From Candidatus Argoarchaeum ethanivorans (GTDB lineage: Archaea; Halobacteriota; Methanosarcinia; Methanosarcinales; EX4572-44), in the NCBI GenBank assembly GCA_905067535.1, contig CAJHIR010000010.1, positions 1-18,708 on the forward strand: a stretch of DNA of 18,708 nt. Direction: 5' to 3'. Under the pieces are notes generated by a model. It had not been told where the DNA came from, searched no databases, and worked only from the letters and a program-made list of their open reading frames with translations. Of the stretch, positions 5,956-12,573 are shown one piece after another. How positions within the stretch are numbered: the first letter of the stretch is position 1; the number at the start of each line of letters is the position of its first letter. The position numbers and the translations under genes were made by a program.

Positions 5956-6890
5956 ATTATGCGATTGTGCTGCGAGATTTCCTCCAGTAACTGCCGTATT
6001 TCTTTCGGTGGAATATTAAGAATCTTGCGTGAACGGTTTACCACTTCTTCTGCTTCTACCTGGCCACACGCAGCAAGTAAATTAACCATCCTAACTATCG
6101 TGTTTCTTTGTTTCTCTCTCTCACGCACCTGGTATGTTCTTACTGCTCTGACAAGATCTATTTTTCTAAATTCTGGCCAGAAAGGTGCACAGAAATAAGC
6201 AGCACACTCGTTGCCGCACGATTGCCATGGAAGGAAATTAGACACGCGTTTATCACCACCGGTACGAATAATCAAATCCACATCACCTTCGAGGGCATCC
6301 CCGGTATACAAGTGGCTTGATATAATTTGTTCATCTACATCAGCACTTGCCAGCATACCTTTTTGAATCTTCTCTGCAATAAGGCGGGCAGCATCCACAA
6401 GCTCTCGACGCCCACCGTATGCAAGAGCAATATTGAGATTCAAACGATCGTAATCTTTGGTGGCTTCCTCTGAACGGGTAATTGCATCCTGTAATTTTTT
6501 TGGAAGCAGTTCGATATTGCCTATGGCACGAACGTTCATCTGCCGCTTGTGTGTACGTTCATCAACAGAAAGCTCATCAAGCTTCAGACCGATCAACCCG
6601 AACAGTCCGTCCCTTTCTGATTCAAAGCGTTTGAAATTCTCAGTAGAAAACGCATATAATGTAAGTTGTTTTACTCCGATGTCCCAGCACCAGTCAAGTA
6701 CATTCTCGGTCACATCAGCTCCACGATAGTGCCCCTCGATCTTTTTAGCTCCAATGTTATGAGCAAACCGTCGGTTCCCATCCATGATAATAGCAATGTG
6801 TGAAGGAACTGGTCCTTCATGTATTTCACGAATCAATAATCGCTCATAGCTGCGATAAAGCAATTTAGATAAGCTACGTCTAAAAACCAT
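5934..6890 (-). CDS. uppS: cis-Prenyltransferase (UppS/DHDDS family), catalytic subunit
   Basis: A 318-residue enzyme with all family motifs: HIAIIMDGNRRFA (D37 catalytic), GHYRGAD (53-59), LTLYAFSTENF (77-87), ALAYGGRREL and LIIRTGGDKRVSNFLPWQS (206-224). It would extend a trans-allylic diphosphate with isopentenyl diphosphate in cis geometry to make polyprenyl diphosphate, the precursor of dolichol-type glycan carriers. After the FWPEF segment there is a ~60-residue C-terminal extension rich in charged helix, so it is longer than the ~250 residues of bacterial UppS but similar to other archaeal forms. In eukaryotes and some archaea such a protein works with a degenerate partner, and the gene at 5115-5756 converges on this one. 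The stop lies inside a duplicated 29-bp sequence. Confidence 0.93.
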   Translation of the reverse strand: MVFRRSLSKLLYRSYERLLIREIHEGPVPSHIAIIMDGNRRFAHNIGAKKIEGHYRGADVTENVLDWCWDIGVKQLTLYAFSTENFKRFESERDGLFGLIGLKLDELSVDERTHKRQMNVRAIGNIELLPKKLQDAITRSEEATKDYDRLNLNIALAYGGRRELVDAARLIAEKIQKGMLASADVDEQIISSHLYTGDALEGDVDLIIRTGGDKRVSNFLPWQSCGNECAAYFCAPFWPEFRKIDLVRAVRTYQVREREKQRNTIVRMVNLLAACGQVEAEEVVNRSRKILNIPPKEIRQLLEEISQHNRIMAEAIKW

Positions 6891-6914
6891 TTACTTATAC
6901 TATGATATGATAAT

Positions 6915-6924
6915 GATATATAAT
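6915..6924 (-). promoter_or_regulatory. Probable TATA box for uppS
   Basis: On the minus strand TTATATATC lies about 25-34 bases before the uppS ATG (6890), the spacing of an archaeal TATA box for a short-leader mRNA. The 100-base divergent region 6891-6990 is very AT-rich and also serves the plus-strand array and protease. Confidence 0.4.
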
Positions 6925-6949
6925 AATTATCCAAACACTACAGCAAAAA

Positions 6950-6959
6950 TATTTATATC
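6950..6959 (+). promoter_or_regulatory. Probable TATA box upstream of the repeat array and protease
   Basis: AATATTTATATC lies in an AT-rich tract; transcription from it would begin near 6978-6985, just before the first 37-bp repeat. It could drive either an array transcript or the protease mRNA, which would then carry all three repeats in its leader. Confidence 0.45.
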
Positions 6960-6962
6960 AAG

Positions 6963-6983
6963 CTGTACAACTTCGTTGTGCAG
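6963..6983. repeat. Hairpin repeat CTGYACAAC/GTTGTGCAG before the array
   Basis: CTGTACAAC-TTC-GTTGTGCAG forms a nine-base-pair hairpin with one G-U pair. It ends seven bases before the first 37-bp repeat and is the same family as those at 15440-15460 and 18581-18601. Confidence 0.8.
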
Positions 6984-6990
6984 AGATACC

Positions 6991-7171
6991 GGGAACTCAT
7001 ACATCATGATTATGCTACGATTAGCACGTGCAGTACGAATTGGCGAAGTAAGTATCACAGAGGGGAACTCATACATCATGATTATGCTACGATTAGCACA
7101 AACATAGCGGTTTCCAACATTATCCCAGTATTTCGGGAACTCCTATATCATGATTATGCTACGATTAGCAC
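6991..7171 (+). CRISPR. CRISPR-like mini-array: three 37-bp repeats, two 35-bp spacers
   Basis: Repeats lie at 6991-7027, 7063-7099 and 7135-7171, an exact 72-base period. Each begins GGGAACTC and ends TGCTACGATTAGCAC. Copies 1 and 2 are identical; copy 3 differs by two bases (CT and TAT instead of AT and TAC after GGGAACTC). The two intervening 35-base segments (7028-7062, 7100-7134) show no resemblance to each other. The repeat contains the inverted repeat TGCTA-CGAT-TAGCA, as many CRISPR repeats do. An AT-rich leader-like tract precedes copy 1, and copy 3 is the degenerate one, as expected of a leader-distal end. No cas gene is in the window. The alternative is partial tandem duplication of the protease 5' region, because copy 3 contains that gene's start codon and 72 is a multiple of three. 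Confidence 0.5.
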
Positions 7172-9693
7172 TCAGTCTACTGTTCATTATTCTAATTACA
7201 CCAGGTGTAGTCGGAAGTATCGATGCAAATAATAATAAAATTGAGGACTCTCTTGAATTTGAGATGAGGACGACCGCAGATGTTGATGCTGCTGTTGATG
7301 TAATCGTGCTTTACGATCGACAGACAGATATCCCGCTGTCAATAGGCAAAGTAAAATACAATTTTAGTATAATTAATGCGACTGCACTCAGGATTCCTCG
7401 CCGCAGCCTATGTGAACTAACAGAGAAACCCAATGTAGAAATGGTGTATCCCGACCGGGTGGTGCATGCATACCTTAATTCCAGCGTGCCTGTAATCAGA
7501 GCAGATATTGCAAGGAATACATACAATCTTTCTGGCTCAAACATAACAATAGCAATCATTGATACTGGCATTGATGCTTCACATGAATGGCTTGACGATC
7601 TTGACGACAATTCATCAACAGATGATCCAAAGGTCATTGCATTCAAGGATTATATTAATTTTTTTACAGACCCGTATGACGATGATGGGCACGGCACGCA
7701 CTGTGCTGCGATTGCTGCTGGTACTGGTGGAGGCACGAAATACACTGGAGTTGCAGTAAACGCGAATCTGGTAGGAGTGAAGGTACTTGACGAAACCGGG
7801 CATGGGTATGACTCTGACGTGATTGCTGGTCTTGAATGGTGTGTTGAGAAGAAAAATATGTACCGAATAAAAATCATCTCGATGAGTCTTGGTGGTAATA
7901 ATAACAATGATGGGACAACTCCACTGGAAACAGCATGTGATCATGCTGTGGATAGCGGCATCGTTGTCTGTGTTGCTGCTGGAAACCGTGGACCTGGCAC
8001 TAGAACTGTGGGGGACCCGGCATGTGCGAAAAGAGTAATTGCAGTGGGTGCAGTTAACGATGGCATGGACATTGCCCATTTCTCATCAAGAGGTCCTACT
8101 GCTGATGGTAGAACTAAGCCAGAGGTCTGTGCTGTTGGTGTTAGCGTCACATCTGCCAGAGCTGGTACCACTGGTGGTAATGTTACAATTAGCGGGACAT
8201 CGATGGCAACACCACATGTAGCTGGTGTTGCAGCACTGATGCTTGAATATAATCCAGACCTTACACCGGACAAGGTGCGACGAATATTGATGGATACTGC
8301 TACTGATCGCGGCGGAACTGTACCTGATAATATCTATGGCTGGGGGGTTGTGAATGCAACAGATGCGATCCTACACAGTGCAGAGGAGCATGACATTTCA
8401 ATTCTTAAACTCAAAGCTTCTTCTTATGTAGAGCCAAATAGAAGCATGACCATTGATGCAACAATCAAAAACATTGGGCTAAGCAACGAAAGTAATGTGT
8501 CGGTATTCCTCCAATCGAACAAAACAGTGTTGAATCAGACAATCATACCATCCATCCAGACAAAGGAGAGTATTGACGTGAGTTTCTCATGGGTTCCAGT
8601 TGAGGAAGGATGTTACAATCTATCGGTGAATGTCAGTGCCGTTGCTGGTGAAACTCTGCTTGAGGATAACATGCGATATATGATAGTTAATGTGTCACAT
8701 TACCCAGACATCTGGATAGAGCCTTCAAACTATGATTTTGAGCTCGTGCCAGGTTCATCTATTGCAGAGAATCTCACTATCGGTAACATTGGAACATCCC
8801 CTCTTACATTCAATGTCACTGTTCTTACCAATTACCAGATGGAGGACATCTCGTACAGATGGATCGATGGAGTCAGTGATGGCACCAATCTTAATCTTGG
8901 GGATGATAACATCTCAAGCCAGACTCTTCCATTTGTGTTTGAATTCTATGGGAAAAATTACAGTTCGATTAATATCAGTTCTGATGGTTGGGCAAGTTTT
9001 ACATCAGGGGATGAATGGGGGGACTGGATGTATGGAAGAGGGGTTAGACTTCCTGCAGACGGTTGGGAAAACACTATCTTCCCACTTGGAGATGACTGGA
9101 ATGCAAGCATTGGTGGTGGGGTGTATATAAACTCAAGCCATGACAGGTATGTAATTACATGGTATCAAATTCCTCACTGGTACTACTGGTACGATGGCGG
9201 TTCTTCTGGAAATAACAGCTTTGAGATGGTACTCTATAAAAATGGTGAGATCGAGTTCAATTATATGAGGGTTGAAAACACTGAAACACTTACTGTTGGA
9301 CTAAATCTTGGTGATGGTTTGCACGGCATCGGTTACATGGACATCCCACAAAACAATACATCACTACGTTTCAAACCAGAAAAATGGCTGTCGATCAGAA
9401 CAGTGGGTGGCACAATTCCTGCCGATGGCAAGAGTAACGTAACGATTGAAATCGATGCGGCAGATCTCGATTGCAGGAGGTACCAGGCAGATATTCTGAT
9501 AGAATGCAATGATCCTGATGAGGGTAGTATAATAATTCCTGTGAATAATATGGTCTGGGGCGTTACAAGTGCCAGAACAGCACTTGAAATCGCAGTTGGA
9601 AGCCGCGAATATGATCCGGGTTTGGACGTTAACGGTGATGGCAGGATTACCTCACTGGATGCTCTAATAATTCTGCAAAAAGTAGGCGCGTGA
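7150..9693 (+). CDS. Secreted subtilisin-like (S8) protease with C-terminal dockerin-like motif
   Basis: An 847-residue exported protease. Residues 1-23 are a signal peptide (two arginine-free leucine-rich stretches after MIMLRLA). A propeptide-like region (24-125) precedes the S8 domain with catalytic D138 (AIIDTGID), H181 (DDDGHGTHC), oxyanion N279 (AAGN) and S351 (GTSMATPHVAGV). Residues ~413-510 look like a CARDB-type beta domain, ~520-570 a further beta module (IEPSNYDFELVPGSS), and ~575-770 an Asp/Gly/Trp-rich beta domain. The last ~40 residues contain DVNGDGRITSLDALIILQK, a calcium-binding dockerin-type half repeat. Many N-x-S/T sites fit an archaeal glycosylated surface protein. The ATG and first seven codons lie inside the third 37-bp repeat; a later ATG at 7156 would lose two residues only. 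Substrate is unknown. Confidence 0.93.
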   Translation: MIMLRLALSLLFIILITPGVVGSIDANNNKIEDSLEFEMRTTADVDAAVDVIVLYDRQTDIPLSIGKVKYNFSIINATALRIPRRSLCELTEKPNVEMVYPDRVVHAYLNSSVPVIRADIARNTYNLSGSNITIAIIDTGIDASHEWLDDLDDNSSTDDPKVIAFKDYINFFTDPYDDDGHGTHCAAIAAGTGGGTKYTGVAVNANLVGVKVLDETGHGYDSDVIAGLEWCVEKKNMYRIKIISMSLGGNNNNDGTTPLETACDHAVDSGIVVCVAAGNRGPGTRTVGDPACAKRVIAVGAVNDGMDIAHFSSRGPTADGRTKPEVCAVGVSVTSARAGTTGGNVTISGTSMATPHVAGVAALMLEYNPDLTPDKVRRILMDTATDRGGTVPDNIYGWGVVNATDAILHSAEEHDISILKLKASSYVEPNRSMTIDATIKNIGLSNESNVSVFLQSNKTVLNQTIIPSIQTKESIDVSFSWVPVEEGCYNLSVNVSAVAGETLLEDNMRYMIVNVSHYPDIWIEPSNYDFELVPGSSIAENLTIGNIGTSPLTFNVTVLTNYQMEDISYRWIDGVSDGTNLNLGDDNISSQTLPFVFEFYGKNYSSINISSDGWASFTSGDEWGDWMYGRGVRLPADGWENTIFPLGDDWNASIGGGVYINSSHDRYVITWYQIPHWYYWYDGGSSGNNSFEMVLYKNGEIEFNYMRVENTETLTVGLNLGDGLHGIGYMDIPQNNTSLRFKPEKWLSIRTVGGTIPADGKSNVTIEIDAADLDCRRYQADILIECNDPDEGSIIIPVNNMVWGVTSARTALEIAVGSREYDPGLDVNGDGRITSLDALIILQKVGA

Positions 9694-9705
9694 CATATCA
9701 TATCA

Positions 9706-9717
9706 TTTAGGTTTTTT
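9706..9717 (+). terminator. T-rich terminator after the protease
   Basis: CATTTAGGTTTTTTG follows the protease stop by about 12 bases; U-tracts of this kind end archaeal transcription. It directly abuts the promoter of the iron operon. Confidence 0.45.
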
Positions 9718-9718
9718 G

Positions 9719-9762
9719 TTTAAAACTTAACTTTGTTAGGGTACATCTTTTACAGCCCTAAC
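9719..9762 (+). promoter_or_regulatory. Promoter of the feo operon with an inverted-repeat operator candidate
   Basis: A TATA-like TTTAAAAC at 9719-9726 predicts a transcription start near 9745-9750. Across that point lie GTTAGGG (9735-9741) and its exact reverse complement CCCTAAC (9756-9762), separated by 14 bases. The half-sites resemble TTAGG/CCTAA boxes of DtxR/IdeR-type metal regulators, which often control feo genes, but the spacing is wider than the standard 19-bp box. Binding here would block initiation. It could instead be an RNA hairpin in the leader. Confidence 0.5.
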
Positions 9763-9787
9763 TATATACGATGGGGGTGGTGAAAAA

Positions 9788-9892
9788 ATGAAATCACTCA
9801 ATGATATTATGCAAGAAGAAAATAGTACGGCATCTGCGAGCATGACTGAACCATTGATAACTATTGAACGTTTAAGCAAATTTTCTCGATGA
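9788..9892 (+). CDS. Small 34-residue ORF leading the feo operon
   Basis: Too short for usual gene calling, but well supported by context: a very strong ribosome site GGGGGTGGTGA lies about five bases before the ATG, the strongest in the window. The stop overlaps the feoA ATG (ATGA), so translation is probably coupled. The peptide begins MKSLNDIMQEE and ends ITIERLSKFSR, is soluble and has no recognisable domain or cysteine. It may be a leader peptide that couples or regulates feoA translation, or a small Feo accessory protein. I do not recognise a family. Confidence 0.6.
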   Translation: MKSLNDIMQEENSTASASMTEPLITIERLSKFSR

Positions 9893-10119
9893 TGATGGAT
9901 ATGACGACGCTAAATCAACTGAAAACAGGTGACGTCGGGAGGGTGATAAAAGTTGGAGGGGGTCATGGCATTCGCCAGAAGTTATTCCTCCGGGGACTCT
10001 TTGAAGGGAGTTCTGTTCGTGTTATTTCGTCCAGTGGTCCTGTAACAGTCGAGGTTGACAGAAACGTTGTCTGCATCGGTCGTGGAATGGCACAGAAGAT
10101 TATGGTACACAAGGCGTGA
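9889..10119 (+). CDS. feoA: FeoA domain protein, first copy
   Basis: A 76-residue SH3-like FeoA protein. The core pattern is LKTGDVGRVIKVGGG, then RQKLFLRGLFEGSSVRVI, then GPVTVEVDRNVVCIGRGMAQKIMV, matching the family's turn-rich strands and C-terminal G-x-x-A-x-x-I-x-V. FeoA works with FeoB in ferrous iron uptake, probably as a cytoplasmic regulator of the transporter. The start shown is the ATG overlapping the upstream small ORF stop; three consecutive ATG codons and another at codon 5 leave the exact start open. The next gene overlaps by four bases. Confidence 0.88.
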   Translation: MMMDMTTLNQLKTGDVGRVIKVGGGHGIRQKLFLRGLFEGSSVRVISSSGPVTVEVDRNVVCIGRGMAQKIMVHKA

Positions 10120-10352
10120 GTGAAATGGAAAAAAGATTGAATGAACTAAATTTTGATGAAGAGGGAATAGTTAAAGAAATAGACGAAAGTCTGGTGAGAC
10201 AGGTGGCTGGGATGGGTGTAAGAATCGGTAAGAATGTTAGAATGGCGACGAAACAGCCTATGAAAGGGCCTGTTGTGATAGAAATAGACAAGTCGTTTAC
10301 ATCATTAGGGTGCAGCATGGCTGAAAAAATCGTAGTAGAGGTGAAAAAATGA
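10116..10352 (+). CDS. FeoA domain protein, second copy
   Basis: A 78-residue FeoA-like protein with GIVKEIDESLVRQVAGMGVR, then GKNVRMAT, then GPVVIEIDKSFTSLGCSMA before EKIVVEV, the same strand order as its neighbour but clearly diverged in sequence. Tandem feoA genes are common in archaeal and anaerobe feo operons; whether the two products form a hetero-complex on FeoB is unknown. It starts with GTG overlapping the first feoA stop; an ATG at 10125, preceded by GTGAGTGA, is an equally good start. It overlaps the FeoB G-domain gene by four bases (ATGA). Confidence 0.82.
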   Translation: MSEMEKRLNELNFDEEGIVKEIDESLVRQVAGMGVRIGKNVRMATKQPMKGPVVIEIDKSFTSLGCSMAEKIVVEVKK

Positions 10353-10885
10353 AGATATTATTGATGGGGCATCCGAATGTTGGTAAAAGTGTTTTCTTCA
10401 ACCGACTGACAGGAGCAAATGTCATCGAATCAAATTATTCAGGAACAACCGTTGATTATACATGCGGGTGCATGAGTTTGGATGGAAAGGAAGTCGAAGT
10501 CGTCGATGTGCCAGGCACGTTCTCGCTTGATCCGAAAGACAAAGCAGAAGAGGTTGCAGTAGCAATGCTCGAAGAGGCAAAAGATACGAAGGATGCATAC
10601 GTGATCTGTGTTATAGATTCGTCCAAGCTTGAGCGCGGGCTCTATCTTGCAATGCAAATCATAGAAGAAGGCTATTCTGTTATTATCGCACTAAATATGG
10701 ATGATGTTGCAGAAGATAAAAATATAGAGATCGATAATCAAAAACTTGAGCATATTTTAGGCGTTCCTGTCGTATCGACCATTGCAATAGAGAACATTGG
10801 AATCAGCAATGTTATATCAAGGCTGAAGGATGCAAAACCTGTTGATGTGGAAGACATCGCTGTAAGGGGAGCTGGTGCAGCATGA
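10349..10885 (+). CDS. feoB: FeoB N-terminal GTPase domain as a separate protein
   Basis: A 178-residue GTPase matching only the cytoplasmic G domain of FeoB. G1 is GHPNVGKS (7-14), the switch I threonines are in YSGTTVDY (30-37), G3 is DVPG (53-56) and G4 is NMDD (116-119), the FeoB form of NKxD. The helical GDI domain of full FeoB is much reduced. The membrane part is encoded by the next gene, overlapping by four bases (ATGA), so FeoB is split into two proteins that should associate at the membrane. The ORF is clean through the junction, and two ATGA-coupled genes argue against a recent frameshift. It would power or gate ferrous iron import. Confidence 0.93.
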   Translation: MKILLMGHPNVGKSVFFNRLTGANVIESNYSGTTVDYTCGCMSLDGKEVEVVDVPGTFSLDPKDKAEEVAVAMLEEAKDTKDAYVICVIDSSKLERGLYLAMQIIEEGYSVIIALNMDDVAEDKNIEIDNQKLEHILGVPVVSTIAIENIGISNVISRLKDAKPVDVEDIAVRGAGAA

Positions 10886-12120
10886 AACTGAGCCCGGATG
10901 AACGATGGAATTTGATTGACAGTATCGCAGACCAGGTTGTAACTTATGGAAAATACAGGCACACGCTAAAGGATGCAATTGGTGAGCTTACTGTTAAACC
11001 AATGACAGGCATACCGATTGCGATTGCAGTTCTGTATGGTTTCTGGAGTGTGTTCGGCTCGTTTGCAGGAACACTGTGCACAGATGGATTCTTTGTCAAA
11101 CTCTTTGATGGATACTGGCTTCCATGGCTCCAAGTGGTTTTTCCCGGAGAGGGGAGCTGGCTTTACTCCATTCTGATTGATGCTGGTGGAATGACAAATG
11201 GCGAATTTATATTATCTAATAACTGTTTTGAAGCTTTTGGCGTACTGACGTCCGGGCTCTTTGTTGCAATCGGTGTGGTTCTACCAGCAATTGTGATATT
11301 TTATCTGATGTTAACACTTCTTGAAGATATTGGATACATGCCAAGACTTGCGGTTCTCATTGATACAGTCCTCCACAGGATTGGACTACATGGATATGCA
11401 ATTGTACCAACGATTCTCTCGCTCGGGTGCAATGTGCCGGCTGTAACAGCAACAAGGATTCTTGAGACAAGAAAGCAGCGGTTTATTATGATGACACTTC
11501 TTGCCATATTTATCCCATGCGGTGCTCAGCTTGGAATCATGGAAGAGGTAATTCCTGATCTGATTGGATACGTTTTACTTTACCTGGTTATTGGCTACTT
11601 CATCTTTGGTTTCATTTTAAATAAGATCGTGCCTGGAAGATCTCCAGAGATTTTAATCGATGTGCCACCGTATCAGAAGCCGATGATGGCGAATGTGAGA
11701 CGAAAGCTGTGGATGAGGGTAAGCAGTTTTTTCAAGGTTGCAGTTCCCTTTGTGCTTCTTGGTTGTGTTGTTGTAAATGTTCTCTACCTTGCTGGATTCA
11801 TACAGTGGCTTGGCGATGTACTGGCACCTGTTTTTGTTGGATGGTTTGGTGTACCAAAGGAAACGGCAGGACCACTTGTCGCAGCGTTTTTGAGAAAAGA
11901 CCTCGCGGTTGCACAGCTCTCGGTAATTGAAATGACACAGTATCAGATGTTATCTGCTGTTGTGTTAGTCTCGATATACTTCCCATGTGTGGCGACATTT
12001 GCGATGATGCTAAAAGAAGGATGGAAGGAACTTATAGGAAGTGTAGCAGTGCTCGCAGTAGTGGTCTTTTTGTATGGCGGGGTAATACATCTCATAGGAA
12101 AACTTCTTGGGGTGGCATAG
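10882..12120 (+). CDS. feoB: FeoB membrane (Gate/core) domain as a separate protein
   Basis: A 412-residue polytopic protein equivalent to the C-terminal two thirds of FeoB. After a cytoplasmic lead (DERWNLIDSIADQVV) come KPMTGIPIAIAVLYGFWSVFGS, the Gate segment LPAIVIFYLMLTLLEDIGYM with SLGCNVPAVTATRILETRKQ, IPCGAQLGIM, the second Gate block GPLVAAFLRKDLAVAQLS and FPCVATFAMMLKE. The conserved cysteines in SLGCNVPA, IPCGAQ and FPCVAT, which line the iron path in the family, are all present. It begins by ATGA overlap with the G-domain gene, and the next gene starts directly after its TAG with no gap. Confidence 0.93.
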   Translation: MKLSPDERWNLIDSIADQVVTYGKYRHTLKDAIGELTVKPMTGIPIAIAVLYGFWSVFGSFAGTLCTDGFFVKLFDGYWLPWLQVVFPGEGSWLYSILIDAGGMTNGEFILSNNCFEAFGVLTSGLFVAIGVVLPAIVIFYLMLTLLEDIGYMPRLAVLIDTVLHRIGLHGYAIVPTILSLGCNVPAVTATRILETRKQRFIMMTLLAIFIPCGAQLGIMEEVIPDLIGYVLLYLVIGYFIFGFILNKIVPGRSPEILIDVPPYQKPMMANVRRKLWMRVSSFFKVAVPFVLLGCVVVNVLYLAGFIQWLGDVLAPVFVGWFGVPKETAGPLVAAFLRKDLAVAQLSVIEMTQYQMLSAVVLVSIYFPCVATFAMMLKEGWKELIGSVAVLAVVVFLYGGVIHLIGKLLGVA

Positions 12121-12573
12121 ATGGCTGAAAAGAATAATTTTGTAATGATAGGAATAGCGATACTTGGTCTTGTTACCGTAGCATTTGGTCTTGCAGACAT
12201 ACTTGTAAGTGCTGGAGGAGATGGCACCGGACTAAGCATACTTGAGATACCAGGTGATATGTTTAGAGGCGGATGGGGCGGACTCATCGTGCTCTTCGCA
12301 GGACTCTTCTACCTTAGCGGTTGTAAAAATGTAGCTGAGGTGCACAATGCTTCGAAGGTTGCTATTGGAAGTGTGTTGATATGGATCATGGCGGGAACAG
12401 ACATCTTTGCGATGATTACAGAGTCGATACCGGGCGGAGAGGATGGACCCTGGTTTAACAGCCTTTCCGGATTTCTTGGAACGTATGCACCACCTTATGC
12501 ACCAGCAATATTCCTGCTGCCATTCTCGCTTGTTGTTGTGTACTACATCCTAAAACAGGAGAGAGCGAGATGA
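12121..12573 (+). CDS. Feo-linked four-helix membrane protein of unknown function
   Basis: A 150-residue protein with four predicted helices at about 8-30, 50-68, 79-100 and 126-144 and glycine-rich outer loops (SAGGDGTGLS, SIPGGEDGPW). A lone cysteine in LSGCKN follows helix 2. I do not recognise a family. It starts at the base after the FeoB stop and overlaps the next gene by four bases, so it belongs to the iron operon. It could anchor or assist the FmdE-like protein, or act as an accessory to the split FeoB; neither is shown. Confidence 0.75.
   Translation: MAEKNNFVMIGIAILGLVTVAFGLADILVSAGGDGTGLSILEIPGDMFRGGWGGLIVLFAGLFYLSGCKNVAEVHNASKVAIGSVLIWIMAGTDIFAMITESIPGGEDGPWFNSLSGFLGTYAPPYAPAIFLLPFSLVVVYYILKQERAR

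Noticed and set aside
6907..7107. 66-residue plus-strand ORF across the first two repeats
   Set aside because: It is open only because the repeat period is a multiple of three; its sequence is repeat and spacer, with no domain or ribosome site.
10349..12120. FeoB split as a sequencing frameshift
   Set aside because: The two genes join by a proper ATGA overlap with a sensible start, the pattern of real translational coupling, and split FeoB is known in other prokaryotes.
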